A stretch of DNA of 43,969 nucleotides from Actinomycetes bacterium (GTDB lineage Bacteria > Actinomycetota > Acidimicrobiia > Acidimicrobiales > RAAP-2), in contig JAJZVL010000021.1 of the NCBI GenBank assembly GCA_021845725.1, positions 1 through 43,969 on the forward strand. The letters run 5' to 3'. This document shows positions 18,765 through 26,832 of the stretch, piece after piece; position 1 is the stretch's first letter, and each line of letters starts with the position of its first letter. The notes below the pieces were generated by a model, which made no database searches, was not told the origin of the DNA, and was given only the letters and a program-made list of their open reading frames with translations. Both the position numbers and the translations under genes were made by a program.

Positions 18765-19482
18765 CTCGGGCGCACTCCATGCGTACGGGGTGCTCGGCAT
18801 CGGCGAGGTGCGCCCCGGCGACGACGTCGGGCGCGTGCTGGCGGAGGCACTCGCCGCTCGAGGGACCTCGGAGCTTCACGACGGGGACGTCGTGGTCGTC
18901 ACCCAGAAGATCGTGTCGAAGGCCGAGGGCCGCCTCATCCCCGTCGACCATGCCGACCCCGCTGCCAAGCGGGCGGTCGTCGAAGCGGAGTCCGTGCGCG
19001 TGCTGCGGCGCCGCGGCGACCTGCTGATCAGCGAGACCACCCACGGATTCGTCTGCGCCAACGCGGGTGTCGACCTCTCGAACGTCGAGGACGGCTGGGC
19101 AGCGCTGCTCCCCGTCGACCCGGACCGGTCGGCGAGGCGGATCCGAGCCGAACTGCGGCGCCGGCTCTCGGTGCTCGTCGGGGTGGTGATCTCAGACACG
19201 TTCGGGCGCCCATGGCGCCAAGGGGTCACGGACATCGCGATCGGGGTCGCAGGGGTTGCCGCCGTCGTGGACCTTCGTGGCACGCTCGACGCGGGAGGAC
19301 GAGAGCTCGTCGCCACCCAGGTCTGCGTCGCAGACGAGCTCGCCGCCGCCGCGGAGCTCGTCATGGGAAAGGACCGGGGGGTCCCCGCTGCGGTCATCCG
19401 GGGCGTGCCCACCGGGTGGCTCCGGGACGGATCGGTGCGCGAGGAGGTGGTGCGCGGGCACGCAGCGGACCTCTTCCGCTGA
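18751..19482 (+). CDS. cofE: Coenzyme F420-0:L-glutamate ligase
   Basis: Adds gamma-linked glutamates to F420-0. The 243-residue protein has the CofE/FbiB-N signatures: DGDVVVVTQKIVSKAEGR, the HGFVCANAGVDLSNV core, VVISDTFGRPWRQGVTDIAIGVAG and DELAAAAELVMGK. It is only the ligase domain. The C-terminal nitroreductase-like domain that actinobacterial FbiB carries is absent, so F420 reduction (if it happens) must be encoded elsewhere. Start ATG 18751 lies inside the end of cofD. Confidence 0.94.
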   Translation: MPLDDSGALHAYGVLGIGEVRPGDDVGRVLAEALAARGTSELHDGDVVVVTQKIVSKAEGRLIPVDHADPAAKRAVVEAESVRVLRRRGDLLISETTHGFVCANAGVDLSNVEDGWAALLPVDPDRSARRIRAELRRRLSVLVGVVISDTFGRPWRQGVTDIAIGVAGVAAVVDLRGTLDAGGRELVATQVCVADELAAAAELVMGKDRGVPAAVIRGVPTGWLRDGSVREEVVRGHAADLFR

Positions 19483-19554
19483 TCGGAGCCCTCGTTCGTC
19501 TCAGCGGCGCTGCTGCGGCCAGGGGCCTCCCAGAGCGCTCTGCCCGAACGCTCT

Positions 19555-19575
19555 CCCCGCGTGCTCAGCGCGGGG
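19555..19575. terminator. Hairpin between convergent cofE and epimerase genes
   Basis: CCCCGCG (19555-19561) pairs with CGCGGGG (19569-19575) around a 7-base loop containing the epimerase stop codon. There is no clear U-tract on either side, so termination is plausible but not certain. Confidence 0.35.
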
Positions 19576-20533
19576 CGCTCGCCACTCCGGCCCGGCGCTT
19601 CGCCTCTTCGACGACCAGCGCGCTTCCGACTTCCAGCGTGGTCCACGAGCGCCATCCGAGGTGGATCGACGCTCGCGTCGGGTCGAGCACGCTGCGCCGG
19701 AGCTCGCCTTGGCGGACAGGGGCCTGCCGTATCTCGGGATCGACGCCCGCCAGCGCGGACATCGTGCGAAGCAGCACGTTGACCGACGTCTCCGTGCCGG
19801 TTCCCACGTTGCAGACGAGCCCTCCCCCTCTCGTCGCAGCCCGCGCGAGCGCATCGACCACGTCGTCGACGTAGACGTAGTCGCGGGTCTGCTCGCCGTC
19901 GCCGAAGACCGTGACGGGACCGCCGGTCACCAGCGCGTGGGCGAAGACGGCGACCACGCCAGCCTCAGCGCGCGGGGGCTGGCGCGGCCCGTAGACGTTG
20001 CCGAGCGCCAGCGCCGAGAACTCGAGCGCGTGCAGCTCTCTGTAGGCGACGAGGTAGTCGATGACCGCCTTCTTCGAGACGCCGTAGGGCGAGACCGGCC
20101 GGTAGGGGTGCGACTCGCGAATCGGCAGGTCCGCAGGGTCGGGCTCTCCATACAGGGTGCTGCCGCTCGCTGCGTACACGACCCTGTCCGTCCCCGCTGC
20201 ACGTGCCCCCTCGAGCACTCGCAGGCTCCCGAGGATGTTCACGTCGGCATCTGCCACGGGGTCGGTGACCGATGCCGGCACATCGATCTGGGCCGCGAGG
20301 TGGAAGATCACCGCGGGTCGGCGGCGGACGATGAGGGCGGTGGTCTCAGGGACGCGAACGTCGAGCTGGTGGAAGCTGAGTGCCCGACCGCCGATGGCGC
20401 GGGCTTCCGCGAGGTTCGTGAGCGAACCGCTCGACAGGTCGTCCACCACGTCGACCTCGTGCCCCTCCGCGAGCAACCTGTCGACCAGGGTCGACCCTAT
20501 GAACCCGGCCCCACCGGTAACCATCGTCCTCAT
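19565..20533 (-). CDS. NAD-dependent sugar epimerase/dehydratase (UDP-glucose 4-epimerase-like)
   Basis: A 322-residue extended SDR: VTGGAGFIG at residues 5-13, VVDDLSSG binding the adenine ribose side, FHLAAQ, YAASGSTLYG with the catalytic Ser/Thr region, and YxxxK (Y150, K154). ALGNVYGPRQ and RDYVYVDDVV are shared with GalE-type epimerases and related enzymes. It probably interconverts a nucleotide sugar made by the pyrophosphorylase encoded 20 bases upstream. The start is ATG 20533 (MRTMVTGG); the frame stays open further upstream without a supported start. Confidence 0.88.
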   Translation of the reverse strand: MRTMVTGGAGFIGSTLVDRLLAEGHEVDVVDDLSSGSLTNLAEARAIGGRALSFHQLDVRVPETTALIVRRRPAVIFHLAAQIDVPASVTDPVADADVNILGSLRVLEGARAAGTDRVVYAASGSTLYGEPDPADLPIRESHPYRPVSPYGVSKKAVIDYLVAYRELHALEFSALALGNVYGPRQPPRAEAGVVAVFAHALVTGGPVTVFGDGEQTRDYVYVDDVVDALARAATRGGGLVCNVGTGTETSVNVLLRTMSALAGVDPEIRQAPVRQGELRRSVLDPTRASIHLGWRSWTTLEVGSALVVEEAKRRAGVASAPR

Positions 20534-20553
20534 GGCGCCCACATCTTGCACGG

Positions 20554-21636
20554 TCAGGCCGGGACGCGCGCTCCTGTCACCACCTCTTCGGGTGCGATGA
20601 GGGCACCCGACCCGAGCACGGACAGCGCGCGGACGTCGCTTCGCTCCCCGACGTGCGCGCCAGGTCCGACGATCGAGCCGCACACCGCAGCCCCCGACGC
20701 GACAACCGCGCCAGGGAGCAGCACGGACCGTACGACGCGGGCTCCGGGCTCGACGACACAGTGACGGCCCACGACCGTACGGTCCACCAGCGCACCACGT
20801 CCGACGAACGCGCCGTCGCCGACGAGAGCCGGACCTCGCACCTCGCTGCCCGGCTCGATCTCGGGGGAGCCGAGGAGCCACACCCGGCCTCCCGAATCCC
20901 TGGCACCAGGGGAGGGCAGTCCGGGTCGACGTCCCTCCATGAGGTCGCAGTGCGCAGCGAGGTACGCCTCGGGCGTGCCCGTGTCGAGCCAGTACGAGCT
21001 GTCGGCGAGCGCGTACAGGGAGCCGTCGGCGACCATCGCGGGGAACGTCTCGCGCTCGATGGAGACCCGTCGCCCGGCGGGGATCCGCTCGAGCACCGAC
21101 GGCTCGAGAACGTAGCTTCCGGCATTGATGAGGTTCGTGGGCGCGGCGTCCCTCGGAGGCTTCTCCACGAACGCGAGCACGCGCCCATCGTCGTCGGTGG
21201 GGACGACACCGAAGGCGGACGGATCCTCGACGGCGTGGAGAGCGATCGTTCCTTCGGCGCCGCGTGCGCGGTGGAACGCGACGAGCGCCCCTAGGTCCAT
21301 GTCGGTCAGCACGTCGCCGTTCACGACGACGAACGTGTCGTCCACGCGAGCACAGAGGGCTGCGAACCTGATCGCGCCAGCGGTGTCGAGCGGTTCGGGC
21401 TCGACCGCGTAGGAGAGCCGAACGCCCGCTGCGACGCCACCGGGGTATGCCTCGAGGAAGGCATCGGGGAGGTACCCGAGCGAGAGAATCGCCTCGTCGA
21501 TGCCGTAGCGCCCGAGCCGGCCAAGCACACGTTCGATCATCGGCTGCTCCACGATCGGCAGCATCTGCTTGGGGACCGACAGCGTGAGCGGACGCAGGCG
21601 CGTCCCTTCCCCCCCCACGAGCACGACCGCCTTCAC
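20554..21636 (-). CDS. Sugar-1-phosphate nucleotidylyltransferase (NDP-sugar pyrophosphorylase)
   Basis: A 360-residue enzyme making an NDP-sugar. The N-terminal nucleotidyltransferase domain has GGEGTRLRPLT (residues 8-18) with catalytic-type K23 in VPKQMLP, VVNGDVLTDMD for metal and base contacts, and FVEKP. The C-terminal roughly 120 residues have the hexapeptide-repeat pattern of a left-handed beta-helix (GDGAFVGRGALV, GPGAHVGERSDV). The closest type is the mannose-1-phosphate guanylyltransferase / glucose-1-phosphate thymidylyltransferase group; the nucleotide cannot be told by eye. GTG start, 10 bases after the stop of the upstream membrane-protein gene; part of a minus-strand operon. 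Confidence 0.88.
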   Translation of the reverse strand: MKAVVLVGGEGTRLRPLTLSVPKQMLPIVEQPMIERVLGRLGRYGIDEAILSLGYLPDAFLEAYPGGVAAGVRLSYAVEPEPLDTAGAIRFAALCARVDDTFVVVNGDVLTDMDLGALVAFHRARGAEGTIALHAVEDPSAFGVVPTDDDGRVLAFVEKPPRDAAPTNLINAGSYVLEPSVLERIPAGRRVSIERETFPAMVADGSLYALADSSYWLDTGTPEAYLAAHCDLMEGRRPGLPSPGARDSGGRVWLLGSPEIEPGSEVRGPALVGDGAFVGRGALVDRTVVGRHCVVEPGARVVRSVLLPGAVVASGAAVCGSIVGPGAHVGERSDVRALSVLGSGALIAPEEVVTGARVPA

Positions 21637-21646
21637 GGCGCCGCTC

Positions 21647-22546
21647 CTACCCCGCCTTCGTTGTATGGGTCGTTGTGTGGGTCGTTGTATGGGTCGCCTT
21701 GGAAGGGGTCGGCGCGGTGGGAGACGTCGAGCCGCTCGCCGTCGTGGGCGTGGTGGACGGCACCGAGGTCGGCGGGGCCGTCGGGGCCGTCGGGGCCGAC
21801 GACGATCCCGCCGACGCGTCGAGGAGCGCCGTCACGATCGTGCCGTTGGGCTTCGGCAGCTTCGTGCCGTGGGGCACGAAGCCGACCGTGATGAGCTGGT
21901 CGTTGGTGAAGCGCAGCGTCGAAGGGCTCCCGCTGACGGTCAAAGGCTTCGCCTTGGAGGAGAACGCGTTCGGCCAGTAGCTCACGGTCACGAACGCTTT
22001 CTTCCCCGCGTCCTTGCTCCCTGCGGGGCATCGCTGCCCATTGTGGAAGGTGGTGCCGGAGGAGGCCACTGTCTTGTGCTTCTTCGAGCTCTTCGAGCTC
22101 GCGGACGACGATGCCGAGACCGGCAGACGGAGCGCTGTCGAGCTCAGCACGAGGCCTTTGTACGACGAGACGAACTTCCCGAGCACCGCGTTGTGCCCCG
22201 CTGCGCTTGTCGTCTTCGGCGAGATCGTGATCACGCCGTTCCCGGTGGTGTAAAAGGACTGCCTGGCCGTGTCCAGGGCGTTCGAGGGAAGCGGAGCGCG
22301 CTGAGTGCCACAAACGTCGAAGGTGATGGCGGCGAACCACGGCGCGCCGCCTTTCACGGGAGGGACCGTGCTCGCCACCGCTCCGCGCTGGTAGTCCATG
22401 CGCGCGAACGCGATCGAGACCAAGCCGGCGATCACGATGAGCACGAGCGCGGCATACCAATTGATCGGCGCCTGTCCGCGATACGTGCGACCACCGCCGG
22501 TCGCCCCGGCGCGCGCGACCCACTTCCCCGTCGAGCTCCTCGGCAT
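21647..22546 (-). CDS. Single-pass membrane protein with Thr/Pro-rich tail
   Basis: A 299-residue protein: basic N-terminus, one transmembrane helix (about residues 32-48, YAALVLIVIAGLVSIAFA), then an extracytoplasmic domain with two cysteines (in FDVCGTQRAP and NGQRCPAG). The C-terminus is low complexity, Ser/Thr/Pro-rich, ending in a His-Thr repeat (THTT units) that is a three-fold 12-base tandem repeat at about 21661-21696. The ATG at 22546 is preferred over the ORF's upstream start because it directly precedes the conserved-looking part. Conserved domain unknown. It lies between a BTAD regulator and sugar-nucleotide genes, so an envelope role is likely. Confidence 0.7.
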   Translation of the reverse strand: MPRSSTGKWVARAGATGGGRTYRGQAPINWYAALVLIVIAGLVSIAFARMDYQRGAVASTVPPVKGGAPWFAAITFDVCGTQRAPLPSNALDTARQSFYTTGNGVITISPKTTSAAGHNAVLGKFVSSYKGLVLSSTALRLPVSASSSASSKSSKKHKTVASSGTTFHNGQRCPAGSKDAGKKAFVTVSYWPNAFSSKAKPLTVSGSPSTLRFTNDQLITVGFVPHGTKLPKPNGTIVTALLDASAGSSSAPTAPTAPPTSVPSTTPTTASGSTSPTAPTPSKATHTTTHTTTHTTKAG

Positions 22547-22613
22547 GGCGGGGGAGACCTTAGCAACACCCCCGCGCCCGGACCCCGCGCCCGTTGCGTT
22601 CGATCCGTCGCTG

Positions 22614-23492
22614 TCAGCCTGCAGAGCGCATCCGGGCATCCGAGGAAGACGACTGGACCAGGGGATCGGGCGAGCAGCGCCGGCTCACGGAGCGATAAAC
22701 GGCCAGGGTGTCGGGGTGCACCCACCGAGCGGGGTCCTCTGGGCCGCAGGGCATCTGCGCATGCCCGTCACCCCCCCCTGACACGAGCCTGACGAGCTCG
22801 CACATCGCCGACTCGACCCCCGAGGGATTGCCTTGGCAGTCGGCGGCGAGGAAGAGGAGCCGGTACAGCCGCTCGTCGTAAGGCGAAGCGCGAAGGCCGC
22901 GTCGCAGTGCTCGTTCGGCGCTTTGCCCGTCTCTCCTGGCGAGGTGGTGCTCCGCAGCGTCCAGCGCCAGCTGCACGATCGCGCTTTCCATCTCTGCGAC
23001 CAGCCCTTCGAGCACTGCCCAGTCGCTCGAGCGAAGCCCGCCGAGGAGTGGCCCGCGGACGAGATCGAGTGCGGCCGCCCATGCCACCGGAGCATCCGGG
23101 CCGCGCGCGCCAGCAAGCGATCGAAACTGCGCCCAGTCGGTCGTCACACTGGTCGCGAGCTCGAGCCGACCCACCGAACGGGGAAGGTGATCCGCCCCGT
23201 CGGCGGCGCGCCCAAGAGCGCGGCGCGCGTCGGAGATCGTCGAGAACCGCGTCGCATCGGGAGGCATCCGGTCCGGCCACAGAGCCGTCACCCAGGCGTC
23301 CGCACGTGCGCCTTCAGGGTGCAGCGCCAGATAGGCGACCAGGTCGAGACACCAGGCCCTCCGAAACGGGCGCGCCGTCCCGACCACTTCGACGGGACCG
23401 AGCACGCGCACGACGACCTCGGGAAGCACCGGCGGCGCGATCTGATCCTGCCGATGGCCGTGCACATGCTCCTGCAGAAGTGCTCGCGTCAT
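22614..23492 (-). CDS. BTAD-domain (SARP-like) regulator
   Basis: About 292 residues. An N-terminal winged-helix-like region (VRVLGPVEVVG through LWPDRMPPDA...TISDARRALG) is followed by a TPR-like bacterial transcriptional activator domain (FRSLAG... LVRGPLLGG... AEHHLARRDGQSAERALRRGLRASPYDERLYRLLFLAA). This is the fold of SARP/AfsR regulators. It lacks the usual N-terminal membrane/LysM part seen in many actinobacterial BTAD proteins. The start is uncertain: ATG 23492 is used here, a TTG at 23531 is in frame. It heads the sugar-nucleotide cluster and may regulate it. No gene is visible in the 250 bases before the tRNA. Confidence 0.75.
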   Translation of the reverse strand: MTRALLQEHVHGHRQDQIAPPVLPEVVVRVLGPVEVVGTARPFRRAWCLDLVAYLALHPEGARADAWVTALWPDRMPPDATRFSTISDARRALGRAADGADHLPRSVGRLELATSVTTDWAQFRSLAGARGPDAPVAWAAALDLVRGPLLGGLRSSDWAVLEGLVAEMESAIVQLALDAAEHHLARRDGQSAERALRRGLRASPYDERLYRLLFLAADCQGNPSGVESAMCELVRLVSGGGDGHAQMPCGPEDPARWVHPDTLAVYRSVSRRCSPDPLVQSSSSDARMRSAG

Positions 23493-23743
23493 GCGCTGAA
23501 CGGTCCCGGCCGCACGGTCATCCGCGCCCAAGAAGGCCGTGTGGTCGCATCAGGCGTCCAGAGGCGTCCAGAGACCTCCGGCAGACCGACCGGGACGGGT
23601 GGGGCGGGAAGGGGTACCTGTCGTCCCGGCCAGGTCCGCCGGAAGACCTCGCTGTGAGAGGCGCACAGCCATTCTGCAGGCAGGAGCTTGCCGACGACTC
23701 TGCAGTCGACCTTGCACATCGAGCAAGACTGTGGGCCAGGCCA

Positions 23744-23817
23744 GGGGACGTAGCCCAACCGGCAGAGGCAGGGCGCTTAAACCGCCTTCAGTGAGGGTTC
23801 GAATCCCTCCGTCCCCA
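23744..23817 (+). tRNA. tRNA with UAA anticodon and short variable loop
   Basis: Cloverleaf of 74 bases. Acceptor GGGGACG/CGTCCCC and discriminator A; D arm GCC/GGC with GG in the loop; anticodon stem GGGCG/CGCCT around CTTAAAC; variable loop TCAGT (5 bases); T arm GAGGG-TTCGAAT-CCCTC. CCA is not encoded. The anticodon at loop positions 3-5 is TAA, which reads UUA (Leu), but bacterial tRNA-Leu normally has a long variable arm, so the identity is uncertain. The 3' end is the landing area of the mobile element. Confidence 0.85.
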
Positions 23818-23819
23818 CT

Positions 23820-23834
23820 CGAGTTCCGTATTCG
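23820..23834 (+). repeat. Left target-site duplication of the casposon
   Basis: CGAGTTCCGTATTCG, identical and in the same orientation to 43763-43777. Three bases separate it from the tRNA 3' end. Because the outer bases can also pair as part of the inverted repeat, the duplication is 13, 14 or 15 bp. Casposases are known to make 14-15 bp duplications. Confidence 0.9.
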
Positions 23835-23909
23835 GAGAAAGCCAGGACCACCGCCCACGGCGACGCCAGAACCGCCGCGCAGGGCCGGCGCGCGGCAGGC
23901 CGCCGGGGC
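23834..23909 (+). repeat. Left terminal inverted repeat
   Basis: 76 bases matching the reverse complement of 43687-43763 with a single 1-base gap (one G fewer after position 23888). Weaker similarity, with the same CGCCAGCCGGG block, continues to about 23980. The remaining stretch to the first gene at 24137 is GC-rich and purine-biased, with no gene seen. Confidence 0.95.
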
Positions 23910-24136
23910 GAGGGACGCGCGGACACGACGGCGCCAGCCGGGGCGCGGAAGGCGAGGGACAGCGGGGCGGGCGAGGGCCCAAGACACGGGGGGCAGCGCG
24001 GGCGCCCGCGCCAGCGGACCCAACCCGGCACGGCCCGGAGAACGCCCGCGGGGCGCCGACAAGCCGGGGCGACGGCCCCTTTCCCGGGAGAACGAACACC
24101 GTCATCCCAGGACATCTGGCGTTACCATGCGGCTCC

Positions 24137-24829
24137 GTGGGCACTGTGTTCGGATTGACGTGCACTCAGCTGGACACGCTTGCAGCGAAGTGGTCGGACG
24201 ATGGTCTGTGGAATGACATTCTGGCGTTGGCTCGCCGCTTCTGGGAAGCGGAGGACGAGGGGAGCAGGCGTGCCGCGTGGCATCACTTGGTAATGGCAGT
24301 CGGTAACTTCAAACGACCAGCAGGGCGCCGCCTATACCCCGAATCGATCTCTCCCCTCGCTGAGGGACACCGCGTTGGCCGCAGGTCCTTCGTCGTCCCG
24401 GGAAGCTCTCATCGGGTTACACGGGATGACCCAGCGACGTGGTGGAACTGGGAGCTTCGACACGCCGCCGTACCTACGCGCACGGCGCTCTTCGCGGCGC
24501 TGTGGCCGAAAGATCACCACGTTCTCGACTGGCGCGTGCGAGCGGCTGTAGTGGCGCTCACGCTGACAACAGGCGCGAGACGTGCGAGCTTGCCTGCTCA
24601 TATCCGAGTCGAGCCGACCACCACGAGAGGGCTCCCGAGTCAAGACAATCACGAATACGCGCCCATTCGCGACATGCTCCGAGACGCCGCGAAGCACTGC
24701 AAGCTATCGCTCGTGACCGTAGAAAGAGCTCTCTACATGCTCACCAAGGAGAAGTCCGTTGGGCGCGTCCCGGGCCGCACGTGGAGTCAGTACCAGCAGG
24801 ATCTGCTTGCTGCCGCCGCAGCAGCGTGA
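24137..24829 (+). CDS. Uncharacterised protein at the left end of the casposon
   Basis: A 230-residue protein from a GTG start; I do not recognise it. It is visibly less GC-rich than the neighbouring casposon genes, which suggests separate acquisition. A segment around residues 113-137 (RTALFAALWPKDHHVLDWRVRAA) has the look of the helical region in some helix-hairpin-helix glycosylase-fold proteins, where a conserved D-x-R follows, but this is a weak impression. The C-terminus is basic and helical (KHCKLSLVTVERALYMLTKEK). Convergent with cas1 and separated from it by a strong hairpin. It may be cargo rather than core. Confidence 0.6.
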   Translation: MGTVFGLTCTQLDTLAAKWSDDGLWNDILALARRFWEAEDEGSRRAAWHHLVMAVGNFKRPAGRRLYPESISPLAEGHRVGRRSFVVPGSSHRVTRDDPATWWNWELRHAAVPTRTALFAALWPKDHHVLDWRVRAAVVALTLTTGARRASLPAHIRVEPTTTRGLPSQDNHEYAPIRDMLRDAAKHCKLSLVTVERALYMLTKEKSVGRVPGRTWSQYQQDLLAAAAAA

Positions 24830-24857
24830 CGAGACCGTGGAACGACCGGGCGTCGTG

Positions 24858-24886
24858 CGAACGATCGTGTTGGGAACGGTCGTTCG
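24858..24886. terminator. Bidirectional hairpin terminator between 24137 gene and cas1
   Basis: CGAACGATCGT (24858-24868) pairs with ACGGTCGTTCG (24876-24886), an 11-bp stem with one G-U pair and a 7-base loop. It lies between the two convergent stop codons (24829 and 24905). There is no long U-tract, but position and symmetry fit a shared terminator. Confidence 0.55.
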
Positions 24887-24904
24887 AGGGCGGAGCTCAC
24901 GCGG

Positions 24905-26683
24905 TCAATTGATCATCTTGCGGGTCGAGGGATCGCGCGCAGGGGAACCGGAGAGGTCCACGCCCGCCAGCTGCGCGAGCGCTCCCCAGTGCCTCGGGTG
25001 CGGCACCGCCCGCCCGGCCCGCCACTTGCTCGCCGCCGACGTCGAGACCCCGGTCCCCCTGGCGATGGCCGGCAGGCTGAGCGTGGCCAGTCGGGGGGCA
25101 ACCTGCTCGTGGTACCAGGCCTCGTCGAGGGCTCCGGAGGCCTCACGGTCCCAGGCTCGCTGGGCAAGCGCCTGTTCGCGGTTGCGAGCCTTTCGAGCAG
25201 CAGCCGCCTCGGGGGTGTGTGAGGGTCGGGAGCCCGTCGCCTTCGCAAACGCCGCCGCGTGGGCCAGGCTGGCACGCTGCATCGGGCGGTCGACCTCGGC
25301 CCTGCGCTCTGGCAGACAGGTGTCGCACCACCCACGCCGCGAGCGTGCCCGGTCGGGCTCGACCGGGAGCGCCGCTCCGCAACCCTGACAGGAAGCCGCT
25401 GGAAGAGGCGGCGTCGTGACCCGCGTGCGCCGCCGCCCTCGTGGTGCGATGCCCCCGGGGTTGGGGCCTTGGCGGCTGCGGGTCTCCGCGGATGCCCCAT
25501 GTTCGGCTGCGACCCGGCGCCTGGCAGCGGCCTTGTGCTTGGCCCCCGAGAGGACCGTCGGCACCGTGACGTCGTAGGGGGAGCTCGCCGCGAGCAGGCT
25601 GGCGACGTGCTCCACCACCGGGCCGAGAGCATGGGCGTAAGCCGGCATCGCCTCGGCGAGCTGATGGGTGAGCGGCGCCACGCAGCGCACGACCCCCCGA
25701 GCGTCTTCGACGAACATGCGCTTTTGGAGCGGTCCCTTCACGATGTCGAGCACGTGGTCGTCGACGATGGGGCGGATCGCCTCCATCACGTCGCAGCTGA
25801 AGCTCGGACGCCCTGCCATGTCCGCGTGGAGCACGCCGATCGACTCTGAGAGCCCGATGCGACGCAGTGCGAGCGTCGACTCGACCTCGGCCAGCTTGTA
25901 CGCGTAGTTGAGCGCTGCTCCACAGGGATCGGTGGCAGAGCGTGGGCTCCCGGGGTTGACCGACGAGCGCCTGCCGTTGAAGCTCCGCCAGTGCGCAGGC
26001 ATCCTGGAGACGTCCCTTCTCGTGAAGACGACCTCGACGCTTCGCTCCCACGCCGCCCAGTAGACGTTGGCTCCTGCGGCCTCAGCCTGGCGGATCTCTT
26101 CGATGGAGCCGGCCTGGTTGACGGTCTCTGCCAGCTCCAGGAGCGTGCTGGCGGCGTCTTCGTCGTCGAGCCTGGCGCTGAGCACCCGTGCCTGGCCGGA
26201 GAGCTTGGTGGTGATGAGGTACCTGCTGACCTCGACGCCCGCGAGCGCGTAGAGGGCGAGCGCCTGGGCACGGAGCAAGCGGGCGTCGTCTCGGCCCGGA
26301 GGACCTGCTGCCAGGGCTGCCCCATCGGCATCCAACACGGCAACGGGAACCCCCACCTTCGTGCACCAGCGCAGCGCGTCGAAGCTCACGATCCCCTCGG
26401 TGCCCGAGGCGACCACGAGCCGGCTCGGAGCGTCGATCTTCGTGAACCGGCGGACCCTGCGGTGCTCTCCGAGCCCGTCTGCGAGCTCGAGGTGCCCTCG
26501 CTCCACGACTACCCGCGCGCCGTAACCGTCGACGACGGCGACCTCGCCGGGGTGGGATCCATAGGTGTCGGCTACAGCACTGAGCCGGTCGACAACGTCT
26601 TCGGCGGTGAGCGCCGGCCCCAGAGCAATGACGTGGGGCACATGAGCTGGCGGCGCGGCGGCGATAGCGTGCGCTTCGTCCAC
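24905..26683 (-). CDS. cas1: Cas1 integrase (casposase) with C-terminal zinc and HTH extension
   Basis: A 592-residue protein. Residues about 15-120 are the Cas1 N-terminal beta domain (SRLVVASGTEGIVSFDALRWC, GVPVAVLDADG). Residues about 135-380 are the alpha-helical catalytic domain with the metal-binding set E266 (in YKLAEVE), H286 (VLHAD) and D298/E301 (SFSCDVMEAIRP), equivalent to the Glu-His-Asp/Glu triad of Cas1. An extension adds a CxxC-x17-CxxC zinc motif (C432, C435, C453, C456) and a helix-turn-helix (about 535-573). Ordinary CRISPR Cas1 is about 300-350 residues, so this extension, probably for recognising the element's ends, fits a casposase. The GTG start has GGAGG five bases upstream. 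It stands alone on the minus strand with no cas2. Confidence 0.95.
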   Translation of the reverse strand: MDEAHAIAAAPPAHVPHVIALGPALTAEDVVDRLSAVADTYGSHPGEVAVVDGYGARVVVERGHLELADGLGEHRRVRRFTKIDAPSRLVVASGTEGIVSFDALRWCTKVGVPVAVLDADGAALAAGPPGRDDARLLRAQALALYALAGVEVSRYLITTKLSGQARVLSARLDDEDAASTLLELAETVNQAGSIEEIRQAEAAGANVYWAAWERSVEVVFTRRDVSRMPAHWRSFNGRRSSVNPGSPRSATDPCGAALNYAYKLAEVESTLALRRIGLSESIGVLHADMAGRPSFSCDVMEAIRPIVDDHVLDIVKGPLQKRMFVEDARGVVRCVAPLTHQLAEAMPAYAHALGPVVEHVASLLAASSPYDVTVPTVLSGAKHKAAARRRVAAEHGASAETRSRQGPNPGGIAPRGRRRTRVTTPPLPAASCQGCGAALPVEPDRARSRRGWCDTCLPERRAEVDRPMQRASLAHAAAFAKATGSRPSHTPEAAAARKARNREQALAQRAWDREASGALDEAWYHEQVAPRLATLSLPAIARGTGVSTSAASKWRAGRAVPHPRHWGALAQLAGVDLSGSPARDPSTRKMIN

Positions 26684-26709
26684 GGTGCCTCCTTGGTGAC
26701 GTGGACCAC

Positions 26710-26740
26710 GCCCCGGGGGTGTTCGAGCACCGCCCGGGGC
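26710..26740. promoter_or_regulatory. Large hairpin in the cas1 leader
   Basis: GCCCCGGG (26710-26717) and GGTG (26718-26721) pair with CACC (26728-26731) and CCCGGGGC (26733-26740): a 12-bp stem with one bulged G and a 6-base loop. It ends 27 bases upstream of the cas1 GTG, on the transcribed side. It may terminate the upstream minus-strand gene or throttle cas1 expression. Confidence 0.5.
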
Positions 26741-26832
26741 CTCTTCTTGTCACCCGGACCGTACCGCTGAACGGCAACCAGCAGCCAGCGCCCCGACAGG
26801 CCAGGAACCAGGTCAGGAGTCGATTGGCGCTG

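Noticed and set aside
23777-24115. Minus-strand ORF across the left casposon end and tRNA
   Set aside because: It is not a real gene: the TIR portion is composition noise and the C-terminus (GTEGFEPSLKAV) is the tRNA read backwards plus the tail of the interrupted recombinase.
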